Shown: in pieces, positions 9,487 to 19,059 of the stretch | Position numbering within the stretch: position 1 is the stretch's first letter | Layout of the letters: each line of letters starts with the position of its first letter | Assembly: GCA_041941305.1 (NCBI GenBank) | Contig: JBGTQJ010000012.1 | Location: 124,001 to 188,000 of the forward strand | Direction: 5' to 3' | DNA: 64,000 nucleotides | Source: JANSWP01 sp041941305 | GTDB lineage: Bacteria; Bacteroidota; Bacteroidia; Chitinophagales; Saprospiraceae | The notes under the pieces: model-generated | What the model saw: only the letters and a program-made list of their open reading frames with translations | Told to the model about the DNA's origin: nothing | Database searches by the model: none | Position numbers and translations under genes: made by a program

Positions 9487-11562
9487 ATGAAAAAACACAT
9501 CATTTTATTTATATTCGGTTGTTTTATTTTTTCACTTCAATCAATTGCCCAGGATGATTTTAGGAGTAAGGCTCCAGATGCTGGTCCAGCCCCAAAAATT
9601 GAATTGGGAAAAGCAGAACAGTTTACATTAGATAATGGACTAAAATTGATTGTAGTTGAAAACCACAAATTACCCAGAGTTTCTTTTTCAATTTTTGTGG
9701 ATGTCCCGCCATTTTTAGAAGAGGATAAAGCAGGAGCAGCAAATATCGCTGGTCAGCTTTTGAGAACAGGAACCTCTTCTCGTTCTAAAGGAGAAATTGA
9801 CATTGCTGTTGATTTCCTGGGAGCTTCATTTACAACCAGCTCGACAGGAATGTTTGGTTCTTGTTTGAGTAAACACTCCCCTGCGTTACTGGAAATCATG
9901 CAAGATGTTTTAATGAATCCAAGCTTTAGTAAGGAAGAGTTTGAAAAAATCCAAAAACAAACCCTATCTGCATTGGTACAACAAAAAGAAGACCCAAATG
10001 CAATTGCTTCAAATGTTGCTCAGGTGCTTCGTTATGGGAAGGATCATCCTTATGGAGAAGTAGAAACAGAAGCTACTGTACAAAATATTTCTGTTGAAGA
10101 CTGTAAAGCCTATTATTCAAAGTATTTTAAGCCAAATATTTCGTACTTAACAATCGTTGGTGACATTACATCAAAAGAAGCAAAATTGCTTGCAGATCAA
10201 TATTTTGGAAAGTGGGAAAGAGGAGCTGTTTTAGCTTCAGATTTCCCAACACCAAAAAAACCAGGGGAAGCTTCTGTTGATTTTGTCAACAAAACTGGTG
10301 CAGTTCAATCTGTTATTAATATTACCTACCCAGTTGAATTAATGCCTGGTCACCCTGATGTAATCAAGTCCAGTGTAATGAATACAATGCTTGGAGGATT
10401 TTTTAGCAGTCGATTGAATGCCAATTTGAGGGAAGATAAAGGGTTCACATATGGGGCCAGATCTTCACTTGAAAGTGACAAAGTGATTGGTTCTTTTACC
10501 GCTGTTGCGAGTGTTAGAAATGAAGTCACAGATAGTTCATTGGTTGAATTTTTGGGAGAAATGAATAAAATGCTTCAAGATGCGACAACTGACAAAGAGT
10601 TAACATTGGTGAAAAATGTCATGACTGGAAGTTTTGCTCGTTCTCTTGAAAGCCCTCAAACAATAGCGAGGTTTGCAAGAAATATAGCCAGATACAATCT
10701 TCCTGCAGATTATTATGCGACCTATTTGGAAAAATTGAATCAGGTATCTAAGGAGGATATAAAAGAGATGGCAAAAAAATATATTTCACCTGATAATTGC
10801 CGTATTATCGTTGTTGGCAATAAGGATGAAGTAGCTGAAAAAATTGCCACCTTTGCCAGCAGTGGAAAAGTTAACTTTTTTGATACCAATGGTGAACCTA
10901 TCACAGATGATGGCGTAAAAATTCCAGCCGGAGTTACTGCAGAAACCATAATTAGTGATTATATTAATGCAATAGGTGGAGAGGAAAAGTTAAGGTCTGT
11001 TGAAACATTGGCTTTTTCTATGGAAGCTTCGACACCTATGGGAGCTATTCAGATGTCTTATTATCAAAAGAGTCCTAATATGATGAATATGGAAGTGTCA
11101 ATGGGTGGCAATGTCATGCAAACTATGACTTTTGATGGTGAAAAAGGACAAATGAGTGCAATGGGGCAAAGTCAGGCATTGCCTGAAAAAATGGTACAGG
11201 ATTTAAAAGCTTCCGGACAAATTTTTCCTGAATTATTTTATCGTGATAATGGAGTAAAAGCAGAGTTGACAGGAATTGAAAAAGTTGGAAACGAAAATGC
11301 ATATGTGATTTCAATTGAGTATCCAAACGGATCAAAAAGAACTCATTATTTTGATATGAAAACCAGCTTTAAGGTTCGAGAAGTAAAAAGTCAGGAAGGC
11401 GCAACTGAAACTTCAGATATTTCAAATTACCAGATGGTTGAAGGAATTAATTATCCACATACAGTTAAAATATCTGGTGCTATGCCTATGCCTTTAGAGA
11501 TGAATGTGAAAAGTATTGAAATTAACGGTGAAATTGAACCTAATAAATTTATGATAAAATAA
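9487..11562 (+). CDS. M16 peptidase partner without zinc motif, extra C-terminal domain
   Basis: A 691-residue secreted protein (signal peptide ending SLQSIAQ). Residues 35-460 are M16-like but the HxxEH position reads NIAGQ, so zinc cannot bind. The conserved GFTYGARSS region of the non-catalytic half, which positions substrate, is kept. It should form a heterodimer with the product of the preceding gene. After about residue 475 comes a separate domain beginning ETIISDYINAIGGEEKLRSVETLAFSM, which resembles the lipoprotein-carrier (LolA-like) beta domain often attached to Bacteroidota M16 proteins. That last assignment rests on the opening helix and strand pattern only. Confidence 0.88.
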   Translation: MKKHIILFIFGCFIFSLQSIAQDDFRSKAPDAGPAPKIELGKAEQFTLDNGLKLIVVENHKLPRVSFSIFVDVPPFLEEDKAGAANIAGQLLRTGTSSRSKGEIDIAVDFLGASFTTSSTGMFGSCLSKHSPALLEIMQDVLMNPSFSKEEFEKIQKQTLSALVQQKEDPNAIASNVAQVLRYGKDHPYGEVETEATVQNISVEDCKAYYSKYFKPNISYLTIVGDITSKEAKLLADQYFGKWERGAVLASDFPTPKKPGEASVDFVNKTGAVQSVINITYPVELMPGHPDVIKSSVMNTMLGGFFSSRLNANLREDKGFTYGARSSLESDKVIGSFTAVASVRNEVTDSSLVEFLGEMNKMLQDATTDKELTLVKNVMTGSFARSLESPQTIARFARNIARYNLPADYYATYLEKLNQVSKEDIKEMAKKYISPDNCRIIVVGNKDEVAEKIATFASSGKVNFFDTNGEPITDDGVKIPAGVTAETIISDYINAIGGEEKLRSVETLAFSMEASTPMGAIQMSYYQKSPNMMNMEVSMGGNVMQTMTFDGEKGQMSAMGQSQALPEKMVQDLKASGQIFPELFYRDNGVKAELTGIEKVGNENAYVISIEYPNGSKRTHYFDMKTSFKVREVKSQEGATETSDISNYQMVEGINYPHTVKISGAMPMPLEMNVKSIEINGEIEPNKFMIK

Positions 11563-11583
11563 ACGCGATAATCTTCATATTGC

Positions 11584-11614
11584 AAGCGGATGGTGAAAAT
11601 CATCCGCTTTTTTT
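11584..11614 (+). terminator. rho-independent terminator after the M16 pair
   Basis: AAGCGGATG (11584-11592) pairs perfectly with CATCCGCTT (11601-11609) around an 8-nt loop, followed by a T run to 11614. It closes the M16 transcription unit 22 bp after its stop. Confidence 0.85.
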
Positions 11615-11645
11615 ATTTTCTAAAGTTCGTAAAACCTAATTTGAG

Positions 11646-11653
11646 TAAATTTG
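11646..11653 (+). promoter_or_regulatory. putative -7 box upstream of hscA
   Basis: TAAATTTG matches the Bacteroidota TAnnTTTG consensus and lies 56 bp before the hscA ATG, directly after the preceding terminator. A TTG at the -33 spacing is not evident. Confidence 0.45.
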
Positions 11654-11708
11654 TTCCCCGAATACAAATAAAACATCTAACTTAATAAAAATCAATTAGT
11701 TACAGGAA

Positions 11709-13565
11709 ATGGCAAAAATTTCAATCAACATAAAAAAAGGAGATTTAGCAAAAGATGAAGATCTCATAATTGGAATCGATTTAGGGACCACAAATAGCCT
11801 TGTTGCCTATATTAAGGAAGGAAAACCAGAAGCTGTAAAAGGAACCGATGGAAAAAATACATTGGTTCCTTCCATTGTCCATTTTAGTGCTGAAAATCAG
11901 GTGATGGTTGGTGAAGCGGCAAAAGAGAAACTGATATCTGATCCTGAAAACACTATATATTCAGTAAAACGATTAATGGGGAAATCATATAATGACGTTC
12001 AAAAACATGAAGGATATTTTGGTTACAAAATTATTGATGAGGATACGGATAGCCTTGTCAAGGTAAGAGTGAAAGATAAGTTTTATACCCCAATTGAACT
12101 GTCGGCAGAAATTTTGAAATACCTGAAAAATAGAATCGAAAAAGTATTGGGAAAATCTGTTTCCAAAGCAGTAATTACTGTTCCTGCATATTTCAATGAT
12201 GCACAGAGACAAGCCACTCGAGATGCGGGAAAATTATCAGGATTGGATGTTTTGAGGATTGTAAATGAGCCTACAGCTGCAAGTCTTGCATATGGTTTAG
12301 GCAATCCCATTCCAGAATCTCAAACTATTGCTGTTTACGATTTGGGTGGGGGAACATTTGATATTTCGATTCTTGAGATTCAGGATGGAATTTTTGAAGT
12401 ATTATCTACTAATGGAGATACTTTTTTAGGCGGTGATGATTTTGACAGAGCCATATTTGAGTATTGGATTAAAGAATTAAACATGGATAGGGAAAAAATT
12501 ATCCGGAACAAAGGATTCAGCCAATCCCTGCGCTTGTTGGCAGAAGAAGCCAAAAAAGCATTATCGAGGTCCAAAAGCTTTGGGTCAAAAATTCAAAGCT
12601 TCAATTTAAAAATTTCCAGAGAGCAATTTAATGAACTCATTGAACCATTGGTAAGCAAAACTTTGGATTGTTGCAAAAATGCCTTAAGGGATGCCAAACT
12701 CGATGCAAAAAATATTGATCATGTGGTATTGGTTGGTGGTTCCACGAGGATTCCCTTTGTGAAGGAAAATATTTCCAAGTTCTTTGGTAAAGAGATTTAT
12801 GATAAATTAAATCCAGATGAAGTAGTAGCATTGGGGGCAGCGATTCAGGCAGATATTTTGGCTGGTAATCAAAAAGATATTCTTCTTTTAGACGTAACAC
12901 CCCTCTCTTTGGGAATTGAAACGGTTGGTGGTTTAATGGATACTATCATCCCCCGAAATTCAAAAGTCCCATCAAAAGCAGGTCGGCAATATACGACTTC
13001 CATTGATGGTCAAAAAAACCTAAAAATTGCTATTTACCAGGGGGAAAGAGATTTGGTTGAAAACAATCGGAAATTAGGTGAATTTATTTTAGGTGGGATC
13101 CCTCCCATGCCAGCTGGTTTGCCAAAAATTGAAATCCAGTTTTTGCTTAATGCAGATGGTATATTAAAAGTTAAAGCAAAAGAATTGCGTTCGGGAATTG
13201 AGCAAACCATTGACATAAGACCAACTTATGGTATAACAGAAGAGGAGATGGCAAAAATGTTGATGGACTCTATTCAGAATGCAAAAGGTGATATGGAGAT
13301 TCGAGGCTTGTTGGAAGCTAGAAATGAAGCAAACAATATTTTGCTGTCTACCAACAAGTTCTTACAACAAAATAAAAATTGGTTGAGCGATATTGAAAAA
13401 CAAGAAATCAATTCCCATTCGAATTTATTAAAAGAAGCCGTTGGAGGAAAGGATAAGGATTTAATAAATAAACGAATGGATGACTTAAATGAATTTACAG
13501 CTCCCCTTGCACACAAGGCTATGGATATAAATATTAAAGAAGCAATGTCAGGAAAAAAAATCTGA
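11709..13565 (+). CDS. hscA: Hsp70-type chaperone, HscA-like
   Basis: A 618-residue Hsp70. It has the ATPase landmarks IIGIDLGTTNSLVAY, VPAYFNDAQRQATRDAGKLSGL, VYDLGGGTFDISIL and HVVLVGGSTRIPFV, then the linker LLLDVTPLSLGIET and a substrate-binding domain. GGIPPMPAGLPKIEIQFLLNADGILKVKA followed by TYGITEEEM is the signature I associate with HscA, the specialised Hsp70 of iron-sulfur cluster assembly, rather than DnaK, and the short C-terminus agrees. The J-protein HscB, IscU and ferredoxin are not nearby, so the client is inferred from family only. It is followed 14 bp later by a small secreted protein. Confidence 0.87.
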   Translation: MAKISINIKKGDLAKDEDLIIGIDLGTTNSLVAYIKEGKPEAVKGTDGKNTLVPSIVHFSAENQVMVGEAAKEKLISDPENTIYSVKRLMGKSYNDVQKHEGYFGYKIIDEDTDSLVKVRVKDKFYTPIELSAEILKYLKNRIEKVLGKSVSKAVITVPAYFNDAQRQATRDAGKLSGLDVLRIVNEPTAASLAYGLGNPIPESQTIAVYDLGGGTFDISILEIQDGIFEVLSTNGDTFLGGDDFDRAIFEYWIKELNMDREKIIRNKGFSQSLRLLAEEAKKALSRSKSFGSKIQSFNLKISREQFNELIEPLVSKTLDCCKNALRDAKLDAKNIDHVVLVGGSTRIPFVKENISKFFGKEIYDKLNPDEVVALGAAIQADILAGNQKDILLLDVTPLSLGIETVGGLMDTIIPRNSKVPSKAGRQYTTSIDGQKNLKIAIYQGERDLVENNRKLGEFILGGIPPMPAGLPKIEIQFLLNADGILKVKAKELRSGIEQTIDIRPTYGITEEEMAKMLMDSIQNAKGDMEIRGLLEARNEANNILLSTNKFLQQNKNWLSDIEKQEINSHSNLLKEAVGGKDKDLINKRMDDLNEFTAPLAHKAMDINIKEAMSGKKI

Positions 13566-13579
13566 TTGTATCAAAATAA

Positions 13580-13912
13580 ATGAAATACCTCTTTACAATA
13601 ATTAATTGGCTCTTTCTATTCAGTGTTAATGCACAGGAATACTTCATTCCGCTAGAAGATAGAATTCCTTCTTCTGCATTTAAAATTTCCCTTGTTGATC
13701 TAATTGATCCTATTACTCCTTCTTTTCAAATTGCCTTTGAGCGGAAGTTTCGACCGAATGAGACTTTATTGTTTGAATGTGGCGTACCAGAAGGTGCTGA
13801 ATTGTCAATTGACCTGGATAATATATTCAGCTTAAATAGTGAAACCGAATCAATCCTACCTAGCCTGGGGTTTATTTTAAGGCTTGGCTTCAGAACACAA
13901 AAAAAGCGATGA
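13580..13912 (+). CDS. small secreted protein, possibly a truncated outer-membrane protein
   Basis: A 110-residue product with a signal peptide (MKYLFTIINWLFLFSVNAQ), starting 14 bp after hscA. The mature part (KISLVDLIDPITPSFQIAFERKF) resembles the first strands of small Bacteroidota outer-membrane barrel proteins, but the product ends at GFRTQKKR after only about four or five possible strands. It is either a genuinely short protein or the remnant of a longer one. The stop codon lies inside the terminator hairpin, so truncation, if real, is not recent. Its function is unknown. Confidence 0.6.
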   Translation: MKYLFTIINWLFLFSVNAQEYFIPLEDRIPSSAFKISLVDLIDPITPSFQIAFERKFRPNETLLFECGVPEGAELSIDLDNIFSLNSETESILPSLGFILRLGFRTQKKR

Positions 13913-13926
13913 CAAGCACCGCTTTT
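13902..13926. terminator. short bidirectional terminator hairpin
   Basis: AAAAGCG (13902-13908) pairs with CGCTTTT (13920-13926) around an 11-nt loop between convergent genes. It overlaps the stop of the small secreted protein. The stem is short and AT-rich, so it is weak. Confidence 0.45.
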
Positions 13927-13951
13927 AAACCTAGCATTTGATTTCAAGTTT

Positions 13952-15340
13952 CTATTTTTTCAGTTCTGCATAATATTTAAAGTAATGAGGAATGGTTTCA
14001 ATTCCCTTATAAAAATTAAATAACCCATAGTGCTCATTTGGTGAATGTATATCATCACTATCCAAACCGAAGCCCAATAAAACAGATTTTACACCTAAAA
14101 CATCCTCAAACAAGGCTACAATAGGAATACTACCACCACTTCTTTGCGGAATTGGAGCTTTTCCAAAGGTAGTCTCCAAGGCTTTATGAGCAGCTTGGTA
14201 TTCAGGAGTATTCGTTGGGGTGACAGCAGGTTCTCCTCCATGCATATTGGTCACCTTTACTTTTACAGAAGGAGGAGCTATAGACTTGAAGTGTTTTTCA
14301 AAGATTTCTGCAATCTTCTCTGAATTTTGATTTGGGACCAGGCGCATACTAATTTTGGCTGTTGCTTTTGATGGTAAAACTGTTTTAGCACCTTCTCCTG
14401 TATAACCACCCCAAATGCCATTTACATCTAAAGTAGGTCGAATTGAAGTTCTTTCTAAAGTTGTATATCCCTTTTCACCATGCACCTGAAAAATGTCCAA
14501 ATTATCTTTATACTCATTGATATCAAAAGGAGCCTCATTCATTGCTGCTCGTTCCTCCTTTGAAACCACTTCTACATCGTCATAAAACCCTTCTATGGTA
14601 ATGTGATTGTTTTCATCATGCATGGAAGCAATCATTTTACTCAAAATGTTGATAGGATTGGCAACAGCCCCCCCATAAACCCCAGAGTGCAAATCTTTAT
14701 TTGGTCCCGTTACTTCAACTTCCAGATAAGCCAAACCGCGGAGTCCTGTAGTTATAGAGGGGACATCATTGGCAATGATGGAAGTATCTGAAATCAGCAC
14801 AACATCACAGGCCAATCTCTGTTTATTCTCTCTGCAAAAACCCTCTAAATTTGCTGAACCAACTTCTTCCTCCCCTTCTATCATAAATTTTACATTACAA
14901 GGAAGGTAATCATTTGCCAGCATTGCTTCAAATGCCTTGACATGCATAAATGCCTGCCCTTTGTCATCGCAAGATCCTCGAGCGTAAATTGCTCCGTCAG
15001 GATGCCTTTTTGTTTTGCGGATGGTCGGTTCAAAAGGAGGGGTTTCCCACAAATCCATAGGATCAGGGGGTTGGACATCATAATGACCATAAACCAAAAT
15101 AGTCGGAGCATTGAAATCAATTATTTTCTCTCCATATACGATTGGATGACCAGATGTTTCACAAATTTCCACAGTATCGGCACCCGCTTTTGTTAAACTC
15201 TGAGCAACAAATTCAGCTGTTTTTCTTACATCTCCTGCAAATGCTGGATCTGCGCTTACCGAAGGAATTCGCAGCAAATCGAATAATTCATCCAGGTATC
15301 TTTGTTTGTTTTGTGAAATGTATTCTTGAACTTTTTGCAT
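13952..15340 (-). CDS. M20 family dipeptidase/aminoacylase
   Basis: A 462-residue cytoplasmic metallopeptidase of the M20 dipeptidase group (CNDP/PepV-like). Metal and catalytic residues are visible in VYGHYDVQP, YARGSCDDKGQ (bridging Asp) and the catalytic pair in MIEGEEEVGS. The lid/dimerisation domain follows around DLHSGVYGGAVANP, and a late histidine appears in DDIHSPNEHYG. It should hydrolyse dipeptides or related amides, with specificity unknown. The ATG at 15340 (MQKVQEYISQ) is preferred to the upstream frame start at 15388, which adds an unrelated hydrophobic stretch. It is a single gene, convergent with the hscA unit. Confidence 0.92.
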   Translation of the reverse strand: MQKVQEYISQNKQRYLDELFDLLRIPSVSADPAFAGDVRKTAEFVAQSLTKAGADTVEICETSGHPIVYGEKIIDFNAPTILVYGHYDVQPPDPMDLWETPPFEPTIRKTKRHPDGAIYARGSCDDKGQAFMHVKAFEAMLANDYLPCNVKFMIEGEEEVGSANLEGFCRENKQRLACDVVLISDTSIIANDVPSITTGLRGLAYLEVEVTGPNKDLHSGVYGGAVANPINILSKMIASMHDENNHITIEGFYDDVEVVSKEERAAMNEAPFDINEYKDNLDIFQVHGEKGYTTLERTSIRPTLDVNGIWGGYTGEGAKTVLPSKATAKISMRLVPNQNSEKIAEIFEKHFKSIAPPSVKVKVTNMHGGEPAVTPTNTPEYQAAHKALETTFGKAPIPQRSGGSIPIVALFEDVLGVKSVLLGFGLDSDDIHSPNEHYGLFNFYKGIETIPHYFKYYAELKK

Positions 15341-16015
15341 AAAAATTTTGGAAAAGGCTTGAAACCAATAATTATTAAAGAATAACAATTAAAAGTTGGG
15401 AAATTATTGAATAGCCGCCAAATATAGGAATTGAATGCTTATTGTAGTATTAATTTTTTGAAAAGGGTTTTATCACCAATTACAATTTCAATAAATTAAT
15501 TTCCTGCTGGTAATTTTCTTTTTTGTCGGATTTGGGAAAACCACAACATCAAAATCTTGATTTTTTTCTTCCATAGATTCCGTGTCATAATCAATTTTTA
15601 AGTGAGCGTTTTTCATATAAAATTATTTTATCTGTTTAAGATATTCAATATTAAAATTGTATACATTTTAATTGAAATTATTCAGGAAGGCGCAATTTTT
15701 AAAACCTGAATTATGAGTAAAATTTAAAATGTCTGGCACTTTTTTAGCTAATATTATAACCAAATCAACTTGCCGACGACTATTGTTTTTTTTTATTTTT
15801 CAAGTAACAAAAGAACAATTTCCCGCATAAATAAACATCATTTTGCGTTAAAGAACCATTCTGTAATAACATTGGTTATATTATACATTGCAAAATATTT
15901 ATTGAGCAGATTTTTTAAAAAATCAAAATTATATGTTTTGAATCCAAATAAAACGAATAGGAGAAAAATCTGAACAAAAAGAAAAACCCAACCTAAATCA
16001 AATGAATCGTATCCC
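15341..16015. other. intergenic stretch, mostly featureless
   Basis: This is the AT-rich gap between divergent genes. A TATATTTG box on the minus strand (15419-15426) is a candidate -7 element for the M20 gene, 78 bp upstream of its ATG. A 42-codon minus-strand frame is listed separately. The short overlapping frames at 15770-16137 have no coding character I can support. No RNA gene or repeat was recognised. Confidence 0.5.
15488..15616 (-). CDS. possible 42-residue small protein
   Basis: A complete ATG-to-TGA frame reads MKNAHLKIDYDTESMEEKN, then DFDVVVFPNPTKKKITSRKL. The charged, non-repetitive composition looks more protein-like than the rest of this gap, but there is no ribosome binding site and no family match I recognise. 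It may equally be chance or a decayed gene. Confidence 0.25.
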   Translation of the reverse strand: MKNAHLKIDYDTESMEEKNQDFDVVVFPNPTKKKITSRKLIY

Positions 16016-18994
16016 ATGCTACGCAGAAACACAGTGTATAGAGCTTTCCTGATATTGGCAGTCTTCTTTTTGATGACTTCTTGTTTCAGACGAGTTGATA
16101 CACAAACCTTTACCGAAAATCCATTTAACGATATCAATACAGAGCAAATTGATGATCTTTTGCTAGAAATGCCTTTGGAAGAAAAAATCGGTCAACTTAT
16201 CATTGGTAAAACTTCAATCAATTATTCCTGGGACGAAGAGACCATTTTAGGCTGGGTAAGAGATGGAATGGTAGGAGGATTAATATTGGAAAATTTGACG
16301 ATAGAAAATTATTCCAGTGTAGTATGGAAATGTAAAAACACCTCTCAGATTCCACTTTTCTTTGGAACAAATCAGCAGGTCTCCCTGCATAACCAATTTA
16401 GTGAACTGGTTCGTTTTCCCAATCCTTCAACAATCGGTTCGATAGATTCAATTGAAATCCAACAAACCATTTCAAGACATTTTCTTCAACAATGCAAGGG
16501 ATTGGGAATTAATTTGACTTTCTCTCCTTCATTAACTCAAAACAATATTGAGGAGCATGATTATAATTTAAATGGTTTTGAAAATGACCCATTCGAATCG
16601 ATGGCAAGGTCAATTAGGAAAATTCAAGGGCTCAGAAAAAACAAAATATTATCAATTGGGAATGACCTTGCCAAATATGCGGAGATAAGTATTGATTCAC
16701 TTACCTCCCAAAATGAATATGAGCGATATGAAGCCTTAATTCAATCAGGAATAAGTGGATTCTTAATTAGTAAAAGAATTTTTCAATCAGATACTTTTCA
16801 TCATCACCCTCAATTTTTTCTTTCAGAATTCTTTAATAAAAGGTTGAAATACAACGGTTTATTTATTGCAAATTTAAGTAAAACTGTCTCTCTAGAAAAA
16901 GCTTTTCATGCAGGAACTGATTTGTTTGTGACTTCAGATGTCCCAAAAACTTTTAAGGAATTAATGAAATTAAAAGAATCAGGAAGGTTGACAGAGACCA
17001 TGATAAATGAAAAGGTTAGGAAAATCCTTTCCTCAAAATCCTGGTCAAACAGAGGAAAATTAAAAATTATTAAAAAACACGTTCAAGACTCTGAAACAAA
17101 CAATCCCAAAGCTCATTTTACTTCCGAAAAAACCCTACATAAAACATATGGTAGTTCTTCGATCAAGAAAATTACTCAATCTTTAAAAATGTATTTTGAA
17201 GATAGCGCTTGGGAAATATTTACAAAAAGATTGTTTGAACAGTCAGTTATTTTGGCAAGCAACCCAGAAGAACTTATTCCGTATCAGGATTTGTATGCCA
17301 AGGATTTTAGAATTATTCAATTTGGAGCAGAGCAAAATGAGGTATTTAAACATTTTTTTGGAAAGTATGCTCCCTTTAAAAGTTCTTTGCATAAACCAAA
17401 TTATCAAGGTCAATTCTCAGCAAAAAAAATTGACGAAGCCAGGTGGGCTGTTCCTGTAATTATTTTGGACAATATTGATTTTAATAATTCTCATAATCAG
17501 TCTCTTATCAGCGAAATAAATAAAATAAATACCAAAACAAGGACTGTTTTAATCAATTTTGGAGATCCAAGAAACCTGATTCCATTTGACTCTTCTTTAG
17601 TCAAAATTCAAATTTTTGAAAAAAATGATTTCACCGAAGCATTTGCGGCAAAATTACTGTTTGGAGGCGTTTCTTCAAATGGTAGATTACCCATTAATTT
17701 AAATGTAGAACTACCTTTTGGAACAAAAACATCAACCACTGTATCAAGGCTTAACTATTTTGAATCAGAAGCTGTTGGAATTGATTCTGATAGACTTGAT
17801 TACATTGATTCAATTGCCGAAGAAGGAATAAAAAATCGTGCTACACCAGGTTGTCAGGTATTAATTGCCAAAAAAGGTAATGTTATCTATTCTAAATCAT
17901 TTGGACATCATACTTACAAACAAATTCAAAAAGTAAAAACCAGTGACTTGTATGATGTCGCTTCAGTTACAAAAATTGCAGCTACCACCTTGTCAACAAT
18001 GAAAATGGTGGATTCGAAAAAACTATTTGTTGAAGATACCATAGGCAAGTACATTGCTGAAATAGATAGCCATTTAATAAAAAGTATTTCTGTAAAAGAA
18101 TTGTTGATTCACCAATCGGGATTGCAACCAAATATGCCGATTTCCAGATTTATATGGAATAATAATATTGCTCAAAATGGATGCAATCAATATTTCTGCG
18201 GCGAAGAAAAAGAAAATTATTCCATTAAAATTTTGCCAGGTCTTTTTTTCAACGCCGAGGCTCAAGACCAAATCTGGGAAAACGTTTTTCAACTAGAAGT
18301 AGGTGATAAATTTAAGTTTAAATATAGTGATGTTAATTTCAATATGCTCCAAAAAATAATTGAATCAAAAGACCAATTACCCCTGGATGATTATGTCTTT
18401 CAAAACTTTTATAAGCCTTTGGGGATGCAAAGAACTGCTTTTAATCCTTTGAAAATTTTTCATAAAACTGAGATAGTTCCTACAGAACGAGATACCATTT
18501 GGCGAAACCAATTATTAAGGGGTACTGTCCACGACCCTACTGCTGCATTATTAGGCGGAGTTTGTGGTAGTGCTGGTCTGTTTGCAAATGCAGAAGATTT
18601 AGTAATATTATTTCAGATGCTATTAAACGAGGGTACCTATGGTGGTCAGCGCTACCTTGATAATGAAACAGTTAATAAATTTACCTCTGCTACTGAACTC
18701 AACCAAAGAGGACTTGGATTTAATAAACCTGGATTAAAATTAGCCTCTGGATGTTCTGGAAGTGCATCTTCAGCTACTTATGGACACAGTGGTTTTACAG
18801 GTACTTGTGTTTGGGTAGATCCTACACATGATTTAATTTATATTTTCCTATCCAATCGAGTTCATCCTTATAGTGGAAATCGAAAATTATTAACAGAACA
18901 AATTCGGAAAAGAATCCACCAGGTTGTGTACGATGCATTTGATACCTATGAATTGAAATTACCAAAATTGGATTTTGTACTTACCCAAAGCTAA
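16016..18994 (+). CDS. lipoprotein fusing a degenerate GH3 domain to a beta-lactamase-type serine hydrolase
   Basis: A 992-residue lipoprotein (lipobox MTSC, Cys23). Residues 40-345 follow the GH3/NagZ barrel (MPLEEKIGQLIIG, GMVGGLILE, LGINLTFSPSL) and about 400-565 resemble the GH3 second domain. Residues 585-985 are a class C beta-lactamase/penicillin-binding fold with the SVTK catalytic tetrad at 650-653, YSD at 770-772 and HSG at 924-926. GH3-serine hydrolase fusions are a known Bacteroidota architecture thought to act on peptidoglycan. Here the NagZ KHFPGHG catalytic loop, expected near residues 210-225, reads ILSIGNDLAKYAE, so the glycosidase half is probably inactive. The hydrolase half looks intact. 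It is a single gene followed by a strong terminator. Confidence 0.9.
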   Translation: MLRRNTVYRAFLILAVFFLMTSCFRRVDTQTFTENPFNDINTEQIDDLLLEMPLEEKIGQLIIGKTSINYSWDEETILGWVRDGMVGGLILENLTIENYSSVVWKCKNTSQIPLFFGTNQQVSLHNQFSELVRFPNPSTIGSIDSIEIQQTISRHFLQQCKGLGINLTFSPSLTQNNIEEHDYNLNGFENDPFESMARSIRKIQGLRKNKILSIGNDLAKYAEISIDSLTSQNEYERYEALIQSGISGFLISKRIFQSDTFHHHPQFFLSEFFNKRLKYNGLFIANLSKTVSLEKAFHAGTDLFVTSDVPKTFKELMKLKESGRLTETMINEKVRKILSSKSWSNRGKLKIIKKHVQDSETNNPKAHFTSEKTLHKTYGSSSIKKITQSLKMYFEDSAWEIFTKRLFEQSVILASNPEELIPYQDLYAKDFRIIQFGAEQNEVFKHFFGKYAPFKSSLHKPNYQGQFSAKKIDEARWAVPVIILDNIDFNNSHNQSLISEINKINTKTRTVLINFGDPRNLIPFDSSLVKIQIFEKNDFTEAFAAKLLFGGVSSNGRLPINLNVELPFGTKTSTTVSRLNYFESEAVGIDSDRLDYIDSIAEEGIKNRATPGCQVLIAKKGNVIYSKSFGHHTYKQIQKVKTSDLYDVASVTKIAATTLSTMKMVDSKKLFVEDTIGKYIAEIDSHLIKSISVKELLIHQSGLQPNMPISRFIWNNNIAQNGCNQYFCGEEKENYSIKILPGLFFNAEAQDQIWENVFQLEVGDKFKFKYSDVNFNMLQKIIESKDQLPLDDYVFQNFYKPLGMQRTAFNPLKIFHKTEIVPTERDTIWRNQLLRGTVHDPTAALLGGVCGSAGLFANAEDLVILFQMLLNEGTYGGQRYLDNETVNKFTSATELNQRGLGFNKPGLKLASGCSGSASSATYGHSGFTGTCVWVDPTHDLIYIFLSNRVHPYSGNRKLLTEQIRKRIHQVVYDAFDTYELKLPKLDFVLTQS

Positions 18995-19011
18995 ATATCT
19001 GGATTTTTAAT

Positions 19012-19047
19012 AAAAAGGCTTGTCGAATGCATTCGACAAGCCTTTTT
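19012..19047 (+). terminator. strong palindromic terminator
   Basis: A perfect 36-bp inverted repeat centred on ATGCAT: AAAAAGGCTTGTCGAATG followed by its exact complement ending in TTTTT. It begins 18 bp after the stop of the GH3-serine hydrolase gene and would work in both directions. Confidence 0.88.
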
Positions 19048-19059
19048 ATTATAGCAGTA

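Noticed and set aside
13580..13912. Pseudogene call for the small secreted protein
   Set aside because: It is short for an outer-membrane barrel, but it has an intact signal peptide, a clean stop and a terminator directly after it. No downstream remnant in another frame was seen.
15770..16137. Short frames on both strands before the GH3-hydrolase gene
   Set aside because: Low-complexity AT-rich translations without family resemblance. The minus-strand frame overlaps the real gene start.
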